DNA of 64,000 bases from Larus michahellis (Eukaryota; Chordata; Aves; Charadriiformes; Laridae): contig NC_133913.1 in the NCBI RefSeq assembly GCF_964199755.1, forward strand, positions 7,418,201-7,482,200. The letters run 5' to 3'. Both the position numbers and the translations under genes were made by a program. Below the pieces are notes generated by a model. It had not been told where the DNA came from and made no database searches. It saw only the letters and a list, made by a program, of their open reading frames with translations. Each line of letters starts with the position of its first letter. Position 1 is the stretch's first letter. Below, in pieces: positions 34,755-45,072 of the stretch.

Positions 34755-36050
34755 TTAAAAAGAGGGCGAGATCCACCGGGTGCTGATCCAGTGTGTCTTC
34801 CCTGAACAGTCTTTGGCTTCCCATGCATGGGGATTTTTGGGAGTAGCTAGCACCATTGGAACCATTCCAGTCTGAGGCATTTTCACTAGCACAGGTTGCC
34901 CAGGGTGAAATCTTCCTAGGTATTTTCCCGGTTCATTGGGAACTTTTGGAGTGATGATATTGGCAGATACACAGAAAGTTTTCATTTTAGGACAGCCATC
35001 TCCACTCCATCTGTTATTTAATTGATAGATGGCATCATCCAATCACAAATGCGAACCAGGTTCATGAGTTTTTGCAAAACGCTTAACCAATCCATTGGTG
35101 CATTCAACAATGCCATTAGCCTGAGGATAAGAGGGAGTATGAAATACCCATCGAATCCCTTCTTCTTTGGCCCAATCTTGTACCACTGTAGAGGTAAAGT
35201 GTGAACCGTTATCACTTTGGATTTCCTCAGAAAGGGGAAGTGTGCTGAACCACCCCTTTAGACCTTTTACTGTGTTGTCCCCAGTAGCTGATTTGAAGCT
35301 GATGGCCACAGTGATGCCGGAGATAATCTCCACTCCTACTAGGACGTATCTTTTCTCACCTGATGATCTCAAGGACCCAATATAATCAATCTGCCATGAA
35401 TGACACAATGTTTTCTTGTCCTGAATGTGTAAGGGAGGCGCCTTACTGGAATGATCTTTACTGAGTCGTAGGCGACATTCTGAACAGGCAGTTACTACTT
35501 ATTTGCACAGCTTAACTGATACAGGCAACCCTCGGGCTAGATCTTGCTTGTATAGGTCAGCACAGCCTGTGTGGCCACGCTTAACATGTAACCATTCGAG
35601 TAAGCATTCCCATTCCCAACCATCATCTACAATATCAATTTGCTACAGCCACGTGAGGCTATCTACCTGTTGGTTGAATTAGGCCTTGATCGAGGTCGAA
35701 CAATCAGGGCCCTTTACCCAACCAATGTGCAGTGCTCTCTGTCCTCCTGTTTCTAACAGTTGCTTACAACTATCCGTCTCCCAAACTGCGACCCTATTCA
35801 CCTGGGTCAGCACAGAGCAGTGTTGCATCTTTGGGCACCAGGTCATAGTCCTAGGCCTGCCTTCACCCAAGGGGTGTTGGGTTCACTGGGACAGGGGACT
35901 CCAGTGAGTGGCCTGCTGTAGCTGATACCAATAGGAACTTGTGAACACCTCAGCCCTACATATCTGGGCAACAGATGAAACATGCCAGATGCTAGAGGGT
36001 GATAGAATTGCATGGGGAAGCTGTCCCTGCTGCTCATGCCATGGCATACT
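34755..36050 (-). pseudogene. ERV-1 pol remnant (RNase H end and integrase)
   Basis: The integrase zinc-finger-like HxxxxH...CxxC remains (LHVKRGH at about 35590; CSEC at about 35480). The core shows the three acidic positions of a DDE enzyme: WQIDYIG, SDNGSHF and GIVECTNG. The C-terminal domain ends at 34755. In-frame TGA at 35043-35045 and a TAA near 35500 inactivate it. Upstream, an RNase H-like tail (about 35700-36050) is present. Confidence 0.8.
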
Positions 36051-36601
36051 GACCATGTTCCCTAGATCAGGAGATGGAAGGAAGGGGCCGGTGGAGTAGG
36101 GAATGTGGGCCATCCCCAAGGCTATTCACCCATTCCCAGTTCCTGGCATCCTTTGGGAACATGGTCTTCTGAGCCTCCTTGCCCAGCACAGCTCCACCCA
36201 AAGCAAGAGGAGCACTCTTCCCCAAGAGCTTGTGGAACTGCAGACCTCCCAGGCCTCCCACATGCCCGCGGTTCCTCTCCGGAGAACAAGAGTTGTCATG
36301 ATTCCCTTTCACATGACATGGTCCATGGCCAAGGGGGTATTTCTGAGCAGAGCTGCAGCAAGGCAAGGACTGATGGCCGTTGGCTGTGGAGTAACCAGGG
36401 ATGTCTTCTTCAGCTTTAAGAGGCAGTGCCTGAAAGGGGATTCCCTGCACTGTGTCCCACCCTCCAATGCCTCTAGGAGTGATGAAGGGTTCCCCTGTGC
36501 CCTCACCTGATTCCTACCACAAAGCAATGGCTTTCACCCTCCGCAGTCAGTGTGCAGATGGAAAGATCATGTAAAGGGCACAGGCAGGGTTGCATCAATT
36601 G
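36051..36601. other. Keratin K3 3' flank
   Basis: Conserved unit flank, matching 7480-7989 and 41600-42088 (GGGCCATCCCCAAGG; GCAAGAGGA.CACTCTTCC; GCAAGGCAAGG.CTGATGG). No gene is seen. Confidence 0.6.
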
Positions 36602-36607
36602 TTTAAT
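36602..36607 (-). terminator. Poly(A) signal of keratin K3
   Basis: ATTAAA on the - strand (GACTCATTAAACAATTG), about 430 bp past the stop. The hexamer is kept although the following bases differ from the other copies. Confidence 0.65.
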
Positions 36608-37032
36608 GAGTCTAAAGAGGGAAATGAGGTCATTCCAAGTGGAGGCCCCCAGCGTGGGGAGCAGAAGGAGCAGACAAGAATGTGTTCCCCATTTCCTGTG
36701 GCAGAGTTCCCACAGGGCATCTGTTGACCTGCCCAGCAGAGAAAGGCAGGCTAGCAGGTCCCTCCAGGCTGCTTTCTGGGGTCTTCACAACAAAGCTTTG
36801 AGGGAAGCACCGGACATCAAAGAAAAGAGAGAAAAAGGGTGAATGGAGGACAGGAAAGGTAAATATTGACTGTGTTTTCAGAGAGCCCAGGTCAGCGTAT
36901 TCATGTCTGTCCTTGCAGGGAGAGTCAGAGATGTTCAGCTGTCTTAAAAAAAATGGCATGAAGTCTGATCCTCTGTCCAGCACCATGTTCTGAGTTCCAA
37001 GGGGTCCTTATGGGGAGCCATTGACCGCATGT

Positions 37033-37347
37033 TTAGCAGGGGGGGCATCTGCTGCCACAGTAGCGGCTGGAAATGCAGGAAAGGTCACAGCAGCCAGAGG
37101 TGATGGGCACTCCATCACAGCTGAGGATGCTGCCAACGGCAGCGGTGGTGGAGGATCCCACAATGGTGTTCTGTGGGAAGGAGCTGAGGATGGGGCCGGG
37201 CAGGGTCACCATCACAGCAGGAGGCTCAATGACGACGGTGGAGTTCTGGCACTGCCTGACACAGGGCTCATTGCAGCTGTTGGCCAGTGGGGTCGGGCCA
37301 CCGGGCCGGCAGGGTTGGCAGGGCTGACACTGGTCATAGCAGGACAT
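37033..37347 (-). CDS. Feather beta-keratin K3
   Basis: Predicted protein of 104 residues, [18 protein letters not shown] at the head and [14 protein letters not shown] at the tail. The core ([20 protein letters not shown]) is intact with Val-to-Met and Val-to-Ile changes. One head Cys is lost (RPGGP for RPCGP), but two tail Cys are gained ([10 protein letters not shown]), so the cysteine pattern is shifted rather than reduced. The ATG at 37347 is 22 bp inside exon 2 (starts 37368). The 5'UTR intron is 380 bp (37369-37748). ERV-1 ends about 980 bp beyond its 3' end. Confidence 0.94.
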   Translation of the reverse strand: MSCYDQCQPCQPCRPGGPTPLANSCNEPCVRQCQNSTVVIEPPAVMVTLPGPILSSFPQNTIVGSSTTAAVGSILSCDGVPITSGCCDLSCISSRYCGSRCPPC

Positions 37348-37748
37348 GTCTTGGCTTCGGAGGTGCACCTGGGAGAGAAGGCAGGGAGGAAGCAAAACAA
37401 GGGAATGTGTGAGGAGCAGCCCATCACATCACCATGAGAGAGACAAAGAACATGCAGAGCTGGGAGACGGAGGCTGTGCCAAGAATGTGAGGACTTCTTG
37501 GCCTCGTTCTGACAGGGCCCAAAAAGAGCCACCAGCTCCTATGCAGCTACTGCCTGGCCCCTGAGTCCAGAAGCCACCTCAGCAGAGTCCCAACCTCCCT
37601 CCATGTCTAACCTTCTCCCGGCTACCCCCTCCCATGACAAGCAGCCTCATGAGCTGGCAGAGAACAAAGCCAGTCTCAGCTGAGAGGTCAGCTGAAGTGA
37701 GACCTCTTTTTAGAGAAAGCAGAGAAGGAGAAGGGGCTTCAAACTAAC

Positions 37749-37815
37749 CTGACTCCCAAGGAGAAGGAGGCAAGAGAAGTGGATGAGAGAGTGAGGAGCT
37801 GGGCTGGCTTTTATC
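37749..37815 (-). promoter_or_regulatory. K3 core promoter and 5'UTR exon, variant TATA
   Basis: GATAAAAG (37808-37815) stands where K1 has TATAAAAG, followed by CCAGCCCAGC. The exon ends GGGAGTCAG at 37749, and the donor GTTAGT is weaker than in K1. Confidence 0.7.
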
Positions 37816-38649
37816 ATGCACCTTAACTGCCCCAGGCTGCCAGAGGCATCCCTTGCAGAGGTGATTCTTTGCTGACAAGCTCCTTGAATGCAAAACATCC
37901 CGAGCAATGCTATGAGCTATGTTTTGGCTTCCTGGATTGCTGTCCTTCCATTTCCAGCTTTATGCCAGGCACATTCCCCAGTGGAGGCATCTTTTGCATG
38001 ACAGGATGAGGGGCCCAAGCATTCTGGTGCAATACATGTTGGCATGGTCAGAGGACTCATCTCACATGCTGGAAGAGTCCAGGAAAGGTCACTCAAGACA
38101 CACTAAACAGCCTGCTTCGACAACACCCACACATACTCACACACTAATCTAGACCTCTAGGCATCTAGAGTGAAATGAGAAGACTCAAGACACCCAATGA
38201 GAGGCTGCCTACACTGTCCAGGGCACAGGACACGCACTTCACAGAGTCATCTTCTGCAAATCCTGTTTGAAAGAGCTCATTGTGGCTGAGGGAAGACTGA
38301 TGTGCACTCAGGGAGAGCCAGAGATGCAGCTGAGGAGAGTAACATACCCAGCTTGATTCCATTCACCCACACAAAAGCCCTTTCTCTGTTATCCATCTGT
38401 GCCTGAGTACCAGGGACATGGATATGGGGTTTAGCCATGGGATAGAGGTGTTTGTAGGCTCTGGTGGAAGAGCCTGTGGGTTCACTTCTGACCGTATGAT
38501 GAAGCAAGCCATGTGCAGGTGACCAGGTAGGCAGGCCCTGCTGTGAGCTTAGTTCAGAGATCAGAGGCTACCATTGGTCATTTGCAGGATCGGTGTCTCC
38601 AGAAAGATGATTCATTCCATTTCCTGTGGACATCTGCTTAGGATGGGAC
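37816..38649. other. K3 upstream flank
   Basis: To about 38010 this is keratin-unit 5' flank, homologous to 9090-9260. The remainder contains no gene I recognise. Confidence 0.5.
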
Positions 38650-39135
38650 AAGGCCCGTGAGTGAGCTGATGTCTCTTCACTTCCCACAGTCGGAGTCTGT
38701 AGAGTCTGTTGGAGTGGGTCCAAAGAAAGGCTCCAGAAATGATCCAAGGGTTGGAACACCTCTCGTGAGAGAGCTGGGGTTATTTAGCCTGGAGAGGAGG
38801 AGGCTCTGGGGAGACCTTCTCGTGGTTTTGCAATTTTTGAAGGTGGCTTATAAGAAAGAAGGAGAAAGACGTTTTATCAGGGCCTGTAGTGAAAGAGCAA
38901 GGGTTGGTGGCTTAAAACTGAAAGAGGGTAGATTTAGATTGGACATAAGGAAGAAATCATTGTATGATGAGGGTGGTGAGACACTGTAAAATGTTACCCG
39001 GAGATGTTATGGAAGCCCCATCATTGGAAGTGTTCAAGGTGAGCTTAGATGCGTCTCTGAGCAACCTGATCTAGTGAGAGATGCCGCTGGCCATGACAAG
39101 GGGGACTGGACTAGATGGTCTTTCGCGGTGTCTTC
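38650..39135 (+). mobile_element. CR1 3' end, + strand
   Basis: The C-terminal ORF2 signature ([39 protein letters not shown]) and the 3'UTR GGACTGGACTAGATGGTCTTTCG are present. An older copy, with no clear octamer tail. It is closely related to the antisense copy at 41105-41300. Confidence 0.85.
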
Positions 39136-39849
39136 CCATGTGTGCAAATGCATACATGAGCACAGCAAGAGGAACATGTATGTGAGCATGAACATGCACA
39201 CACACCACTGAGAACTACGGCACTCAATGCCAGCTCACAGCCTCTCGGGATGACTCTAGGCAAGTCCTTCAGGTGCCACAGTCAAGGCAATGAATCAGGC
39301 AGCATCAGCTTTAATGAGCTCAAGAGCTTGATGCTGGTTCAGTCAATTGTTTTCTCACTAGAAAAGAGAAAGAAAGCACAGTGGAGTCGAAGCTGCCATG
39401 ACCTTTCCAGATATTGAGCTTCTCCATGCCCCAGCTCTGCAGGTCAGGCATAACATAAAATCTAGAGAACATCCATACTGCTGCAACTACAAAGAATCTC
39501 CACATTACAACGGAAAAAACTCCTCCAGCCCTCAGATCATTCCAGATGTCCTAAGTGATCTCTTTAAGGGCGATGTTGGGGTGTGGGACTTGGCCCAGCA
39601 CTGTAAAGGGTACAGTGCCTCAGTGGTGAGCCTCGGACAAGCCAGACTCCCCACAGGCTGCAAAAACTGGAGCACCAGAAATGACACAGATTGATCCCAC
39701 TAAGAAAGTCACTCAGCATCTTCAAAGCATTCCTTAAAATGCTATTTACTAGTGCTAAGACTAGAAAGAGAGGACAGTATAGACAACCTTAAATCCCATC
39801 AGAGGCTGGGAACTCGGAGCTGCTTTACATCACCTGCTCTCACAGATTG
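39136..39849. other. Flank homologous to block A, no gene seen
   Basis: 39140-39290 matches 7155-7310 (CACACACCACTGAGAAC). The remainder has no recognised content. Confidence 0.5.
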
Positions 39850-40060
39850 AAAGAATCACAGAATGGCTGAGGTTGGAAGGGACTCCTGGAAGTCACCTTG
39901 TCCACCCTCCCCACACAAGCAGAACCACCAAGAGGCAGTTGCCCAGGACCATGTCCAGGTAGTTTTTCAATATCTCTAAAGAGGGAGACTCAGTAAACTC
40001 CCTGGGACACCTATGCCAGTGCCCAGTCACTCCCACAGCACAGGACAATGTGCTGCCCCC
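39850..40060 (-). mobile_element. CR1 3' end, antisense
   Basis: Starts AATCACAGAATGGCTGAGGTTGGAAGGGACTCC, the reverse complement of a CR1 3' tail and UTR, and runs about 200 bp into ORF2 3' sequence. Confidence 0.8.
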
Positions 40061-40179
40061 TCTCCAGGGCACAGGTCACTGGACTGATCGCATCCACAGA
40101 GGATTACCCAGTTTTGGTCAGTCGAGTATTAGAGCATTGCCTTCAAAGGAAACAGTTCTATTCATCAGTTCTACTGTCA

Positions 40180-40940
40180 AACACCACAACCCTGCCAGCT
40201 GTTTATTGGATGTGAACAAATACGAGCAGCTTTCCCATCCCTGTTTCTTAGGGTGCAAATCAAGAGGTTGCGCAGAGGAGTAAGAATCATGTAAAGAACA
40301 GCTGCTGTTCTGTCCAGTGACCATTTGGAGGTCACTTCCCATGATGGTGAAGACACATGGGCCCTAGCAACAGACCACAGCAGTGAAATGGGAAGCACAG
40401 GTTGAGGCAGCTCTGGGCCTGCCTTCTGCACAGCAGAGTCACAGGGTGGTTCTTGGTCTGCACCTGTAGGAAGTGAGAATGAAGATGAAGCAGTGAAGGG
40501 TCTCGTCATCAGTACTGAAGGTAATCACGGCCTTGTTGGCACAAGTGCCAGCACAAGCCATGTCCAGGGCAGCTTGTGAATCAGCTAAGAAGTGGAGGAT
40601 GTGCTTGGGCCTGCAGGAAGCCAAATGGGAGGTGAGTAATGCATGCAGAGAAGGAACCAGGGAACCAGCCGGCCATGTGCCTGCCACCAGCCAGATGCAC
40701 ACAGCCTTATGCACGATGGCCTTATAGTGCAGTGGGTTGCAGAGCATCAAGCAGTGGTTGTAGGACATGAAAGTGTAGAGAAAGCATTGAGCACTTCCCA
40801 GGAGCCAGAAGTACAGGTGGGCCATGCAGCTGTGGAAGGAGATGTGTATGTCCCCTGGCCTGAGAAGCCATACAGAACCTTTGGAAGGAAGGCACTGGAG
40901 AAGAGAGACTGCAACTTTTGGTCTTCAGTCATTCGGAGCT
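40180..40940 (-). pseudogene. Olfactory receptor pseudogene (OR10G-like), frameshifted
   Basis: On the - strand MAHLYFWLLGSAQCFLYTFMSYNHCLMLCNPLHY is the TM3/IL2 region of an OR (QCFLYT...AYDR..AICNPLHY in intact genes; written here as separate motifs). It continues through LASCRPKHILHFLADS (EL2) to the TM6-TM7 part, RTAAVLYMILTPLRN and ICTLRNRD, which is in another frame (40177-40509). DR is replaced by NH in the key motif. The N-terminal third cannot be followed. The QCFLYT motif points to the OR10 family. OR10G genes lie next to TRA/TRD in mammals, so this may be a positional orthologue, which is inference. Confidence 0.75.
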
Positions 40941-41104
40941 ACAGTTCATCCACCATAATTCCATCCAAGTGGAGAACGTGGGTAGGGTGATTACCGTCCT
41001 TGCACTTGTACAGTTTGTGCCAAGGCAACTGGATTTTCATGATGGGAAATAAGATATGAGACTGTGGTGGCTGCCAAGAGGTAGTTCCACCGATCATAAG
41101 GAAA

Positions 41105-41300
41105 CAAGGTTGCTCGGAGCCCCGTCTAACCTAACCTTGACACTTCCAATGATGGGGCTTCCATAACATCTCTGGGCAACATTTTACAGTGTCTCACCAC
41201 CCTTATCATACAAAAATGTCTTCCTTATATCCAATCTTAATCTACCCACTTTCAGTTTTAAGCCATCGCGCCTTACCCTTTCACTACAGGCCCTGGTAAA
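41105..41300 (-). mobile_element. CR1 3' end, antisense
   Basis: Reverse complement of the sequence type at 38890-39070 (CACTTCCAATGATGGGGCTTCCATAACATCTC). Together they form an inverted pair around the OR10-like pseudogene, about 2 kb apart. Confidence 0.8.
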
Positions 41301-42088
41301 AGGAATTTACATGTTAAAAAGTGCTCTCCCTCCAAGAAAGGCAGCCAATTCCTGAGTAAAAATTATTTAGGGGGACCAATGAAGCAGTCAAGAGCTCTGC
41401 ACCTGCCTTCAGCATTCATGGGAAGTGCACCCAGTACCCTCATCCTTGCTGATCTTCCCGTTCTCCTGCACAGTTTCTATCACAGCAATTTGATCTCCTT
41501 CAGAAATCAACTGTCCCCACTTCTGTGCTGACCACTCTCAGCTCCACATGCTTAGCTCCAGTTTCGAGCCTTGATACATTCAGCGGCATAGACGACTTTA
41601 CCCTGCTGATGCCTCCAGGCCATGGCCCCTAAATGAGGTGGTGGAGGGGAGACGTCGACCCAAAGGCTGTTCCCTGCATGACCACTCCTGCTATTCTGCC
41701 AGCAAATCATCTTCCAGAGCCCCACACCCTTCACCCCACCACCCCAGAGCAGCTCCAACCATAGTGAGAGGAACACCCTTCCTCAAGAGCTCATGGGGCT
41801 GCTGAGCCCTCAGGTTCTCCTGCCTTCTGGGCATTTGTGGGCAGAGATACCAGCAGGGCAAGGCTTGATGGTCACTGGCAGCAGAGCAGCTAGGGATGTC
41901 TTCCTCAGCTCCAAGGGATGGTTCCCAAAAGAGAAGCCAATGTAGGGTGTTTGAACTGCTCATTTGTCTGTGACTGGAGCAGGGTTTCCTTGTGCTCTCA
42001 ATCCCTTCCACCCCTTCTCCTTTGGCATCTTGGGGACCATCCAGATAGGGAAGGACCACATGGAGGCCAAGCTTGAATGCAACAGAAC
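41301..42088. other. K4 3' flank
   Basis: From about 41510 this is unit-conserved keratin 3' flank, homologous to 7360-7989. No gene is seen. Confidence 0.55.
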
Positions 42089-42094
42089 TTTAAT
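42089..42094 (-). terminator. Poly(A) signal of keratin K4
   Basis: ATTAAA on the - strand in the context CTCATTAAAGTTCTGTTGC, about 330 bp past the stop, as in K1. Confidence 0.75.
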
Positions 42095-42425
42095 GAGTCA
42101 AAAGAGGGAAAGAAATCTCTGCCAGTGGAGGCCACCAATGCATGGATGCCCAGGGGCAGCTGTGAGTCTTTGGTCCTTGACTGTGGAGATGTTTCCTCAT
42201 CGTGTCTGTCTGCCCACCCCACAGAGGATGAGGAAGACAGATGGTCCCCACCAGGGTAGCCTTGTGGGAACCTTGCTGCTAAGGGGATGTGAAGCAAACA
42301 AGGAAAAGGGAGAGAAAACCAAAGTCATTCAGCTATGCTGAAAGCAACATTGAAAACATCGATCCTTTGCCCAGCACCATGTTCTGAGTTCCTCAGGGTG
42401 TCTCCCTGGGGTTTCCCCAGAGTCT

Positions 42426-42731
42426 TTAGCAGGGGAGGCACCTTCTGCCACTGTAGCGTCTGGAAATGCCAGAGAGGTCACAGCACCCAGAGGTGATGGG
42501 CACTCCATCACAGCTGAGGATGCTGCCAACGGCAGCGGAGGTGGAGGATCCCACAACGGTGTTCTGTGGGAAGGAGCTGAGGATGGGGCCAGGCAGGGTC
42601 ACCACCACAGCAGGAGGCTCAATGAAGACGGTGGAGTTCTGGCACTGCCTGATGCAGGGCTCATTGCAGCTGTTGGCCAGAGGTGTCGGGCCACAGGGCC
42701 GGCAGGGCAGGCACTGGTTGTAGCAGGACAT
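42426..42731 (-). CDS. Feather beta-keratin K4, coding intact but promoter lost
   Basis: Predicted protein of 101 residues, [15 protein letters not shown] to SGRRCLPC, with an intact core ([20 protein letters not shown]). Differences from K1 are few: VRQ to IRQ, VVIEP to VFIEP, and SRYYG to RRYSG. The terminal Cys is present. Exon 2 starts at 42752. The 5'UTR intron (359 bp, 42753-43111) and the exon-1 donor (GGAACCAG then GTGAGT) are kept, but sequence homologous to K1 stops at 43140. The start site and TATA box that should follow are replaced by spacer U. Without another promoter the gene should be silent, despite an undamaged frame. Confidence 0.92.
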   Translation of the reverse strand: MSCYNQCLPCRPCGPTPLANSCNEPCIRQCQNSTVFIEPPAVVVTLPGPILSSFPQNTVVGSSTSAAVGSILSCDGVPITSGCCDLSGISRRYSGRRCLPC

Positions 42732-43136
42732 GTCTCAGGGCTGGAGGTGCACCTGGGAGAGAGGATACGGATAGTGAGGAGCACATGGCTGAGTGAAAAG
42801 CAGCCTGATTTCCCTGTCACAAAGAATCTAAGGCCACTACTGAGTGGAGAGCTGAAAGCTCAGCTTGAAGCCAGATGGTCCCATTTTCCTACAAAGAGGA
42901 GCCTGGACCATGGAGGACATTTCCTAGCACATAAACTAAAAGATCCCTCTGCCATGTCCCAGCCTCTCGCTAAGCAGACGCTCATCCCTCTTCCCTCTAT
43001 CATGACAAAAACACCCAAGCCCCCCAGCACAAGCCAGAGCTAATATCAGCTGAGATGTCCACCAGGAGAGATCTCACTTAGGAAAAGAAGGAGGAGGAGC
43101 TTCAGACTCACCTGGTTCCTAAGGAGAAGGACGCCA

Positions 43137-43140
43137 GAGA
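43137..43140. other. Deletion junction removing the K4 promoter
   Basis: Keratin exon-1 sequence (GCCAGAGA, compare K1 at 9029-9035) runs straight into spacer U sequence (GAGACCTTGRATCAA, compare 50223-50237). GAGA is common to both sides. Relative to block A about 1.2 kb (9036 to about 10288) is missing. Confidence 0.8.
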
Positions 43141-43981
43141 CCTTGGATCAAGGAGGACCTGAATGAAAGGAACATGAAGCCTGACATTGCTGTGCTGTGA
43201 GTGGAAGGACAGACCCTGTGGCCTTCACAGGAAAGCCAAACAGCTGATGACCACTTTGGACCTGAGCCCACAAACAACTTCATGTCCCACATTGGAATCT
43301 CAGTCTGAGCCCAGCAGCTCTCCCTGGGAGGAAAGGGACGTTTGATTCAAGACCACATCCCCCAAAGCCAGCTACTGTCCCACAGGGCTGTCCAGTATAG
43401 ACCCTCTTTTTGACAAGGGCTGTGCCCAGTGGGGAAATTTTCTAAGGCCATCTCCCCTCCTGAATATCGATCAGCCTGAGCTCACATCCAGCTTGGAGAC
43501 AGTACAGCCAAGGGCTTTCCCCCTTGCCTTTGAGAGACCTTAGTGAGATCAGAGCCAGGGAGCTCTGCTGGGAGAGCTCAGCCAGGGCAGGTTCCCCTCT
43601 CCGTGGAGCTGCTGTTTCTGAGCTGAGGCTCTAGTGTAGCCACGATAGCTGACTGTTCCTTTTCTATTGCTACCTGAGAGCATCCAGCAGAACCCCGTGC
43701 CCTTCCCTTCCACATCTGGTTTTAAATGTCCAAGTTTCCAATGAGACATATTCGAGAAAATAAGAGTACTGTTAAAATAGCAAGCACTTGACCTCCAAAC
43801 CTTCCTGCCATGCCCTGCTGCTGTGCCGTTTGCCCTCCCCTTGGCTCCTTCCAGGCCACCAGCCTCCCCGTGGCCGAGGTGCCCGTGCCGGGGACAGCCC
43901 GCGCCCGCCCTCCCTCACCGCCGGTGTCGCTGCGGGCAGCTCCGCTCCGGCCGGTCTCTGCCGCGGCGCCGCCTTCCTGCT
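43141..43981. other. Truncated spacer U and V-4 upstream region
   Basis: 43141-43650 matches 50230-50715 and 10295-10770. From about 43750 to 43981 the sequence has no counterpart before V-2 or V-5. No gene is seen. The - strand ORF over V-4's leader follows from GC content. Confidence 0.55.
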
Positions 43982-44116
43982 CAGGGCTGAGCCCCGGGGC
44001 GGAACTGGCGGAGGCGAAGAGGGGAGTAGAGGAGGCGGCGGAGAGGAGGGGGCGCGGCCGGAGCGGAGAGCCGGGGCTGGCGGGGGGCAGCGAGGCGCGG
44101 GCGGCGGAGCGGCGGG

Positions 44117-44961
44117 ATGCGGCGGTGCCGGGGCGAAGGGCTGTCGGGGCTGGTCGTGCTGCTGCTGGGTGCGTGGGGCTGTTTACTCGGCGGCGGGGGG
44201 CCGGTCTGAGGGCTGTGTGGGGCCAGGGCTGACCCTGGGGAGGCCCTGGCACGTCCCTGACTTCTTCACGTACTTCTCTAATCATCCTCCCATCCATCTC
44301 CCCCTCTGTTACATCACACATTCCATGTGAAAACTCAGTGCTCAGTTCTATGTTCAGCTCTCCCTATTTCCTTTCTTTCATCTGTGTCTTTCCATATAAC
44401 TCATGGAGTCATTCCTTCCCCCTTGCTACTTTCTTTCCTTTATCCCCTTTTCTTCTTCAGTGACTCCACCCTTTCACCTATCATTCATGCATTCATCTCT
44501 CCATCAAATATGAATGGACACTTCCATTAATGCACATGTTGACATCCTCTGGAAACACATCTAATTATCTCTAATTGTTCCTCACTGCTTCTAGTAGATT
44601 TGTTCTAGGAAACAGTAGCAGGGCTGGGCAGAAACTTTGAGTGGTTTTTCTTCTTTATTTCCTCAGCAGTGGCTGCGGGCAGAGCCCAGGTGCAGCAGGA
44701 GCCGTCGGCAGAGACCCCCGAAAGCACCGGCATCAACATCACTTGCTCGCACCCCAACATACAGACCACGGAGTTCATCTACTGGTACCGTCAGCTCCCG
44801 GGACGAGGCCCTGCATTTCTCGTGCTCACTCGTAAAGACTCGAAAGAGCTGCGGGACCCGCCGGGGCGGCTGTGGGTGTCGGCAGACCGCCGCTCCAGCG
44901 CCCTGTGGCTCGCCCGGCCCCGGCGCGGGGACGCGGCGGTGTATTACTGCGCCCTGGGAGA
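44117..44961 (+). CDS. TRAV: TCR alpha/delta V segment V-4, apparently functional
   Basis: Leader exon 44117-44168 (MRRCRGEGLSGLVVLLL) is followed by the donor GTGCGT. The V exon is from 44667 after TTTCCTCAG, with a CAGCAG tandem acceptor as in V-2 and V-5; the intron is 498 bp. The domain has Cys in [13 protein letters not shown], Trp in [14 protein letters not shown]3 identical to V-5 ([20 protein letters not shown]) and the second Cys (44948-44950) in AVYYCALGD. The frame is intact. Only about 130 bp upstream of the ATG are shared with V-2 and V-5; further upstream the promoter region is different. Downstream, about 650 bp present after V-2 and V-5 is missing: the sequence jumps at about 45185 to TTCAAGCTCCCCAG. 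Confidence 0.9.
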
Positions 44962-45000
44962 CACGGGGAGAGGAGCCGGGGCTGCGGCCGGGCAGGAACC
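44962..45000 (+). other. 23-bp-spacer RSS of V-4
   Basis: Heptamer CACGGGG (44962-44968), 23-bp spacer, nonamer GCAGGAACC (44992-45000). Identical to the V-2 RSS. Confidence 0.75.
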
Positions 45001-45053
45001 GGCGCGGGCGGGGCCGGGCGTGTGTGTCGGGGTCGGGGGGACAGCCCCGCGCG

Positions 45054-45072
45054 GGCCCGCCAGGGGGCGCTG
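45054..45072 (+). promoter_or_regulatory. CTCF-like motif 53 bp past the V-4 RSS
   Basis: Same 19-mer as at V-2 (GGCCCGCCAGGGGGCGCTG), same orientation and spacing from the nonamer, although flanking bases already differ between the copies. Confidence 0.6.

Larger units (their letters stand above)
30919..36050 (-). mobile_element. 5'-truncated endogenous retrovirus ERV-1
   Basis: On the - strand the order is RNase H end, integrase, env, 3' LTR. The 5' LTR, gag, protease and most of RT are missing. The right end (about 36050) is set by where keratin K3 flank resumes and is approximate. Reading frames carry multiple stops, so it is a fossil. The class is not assigned: the env does not show the gamma-type immunosuppressive signature. 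Confidence 0.8.
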
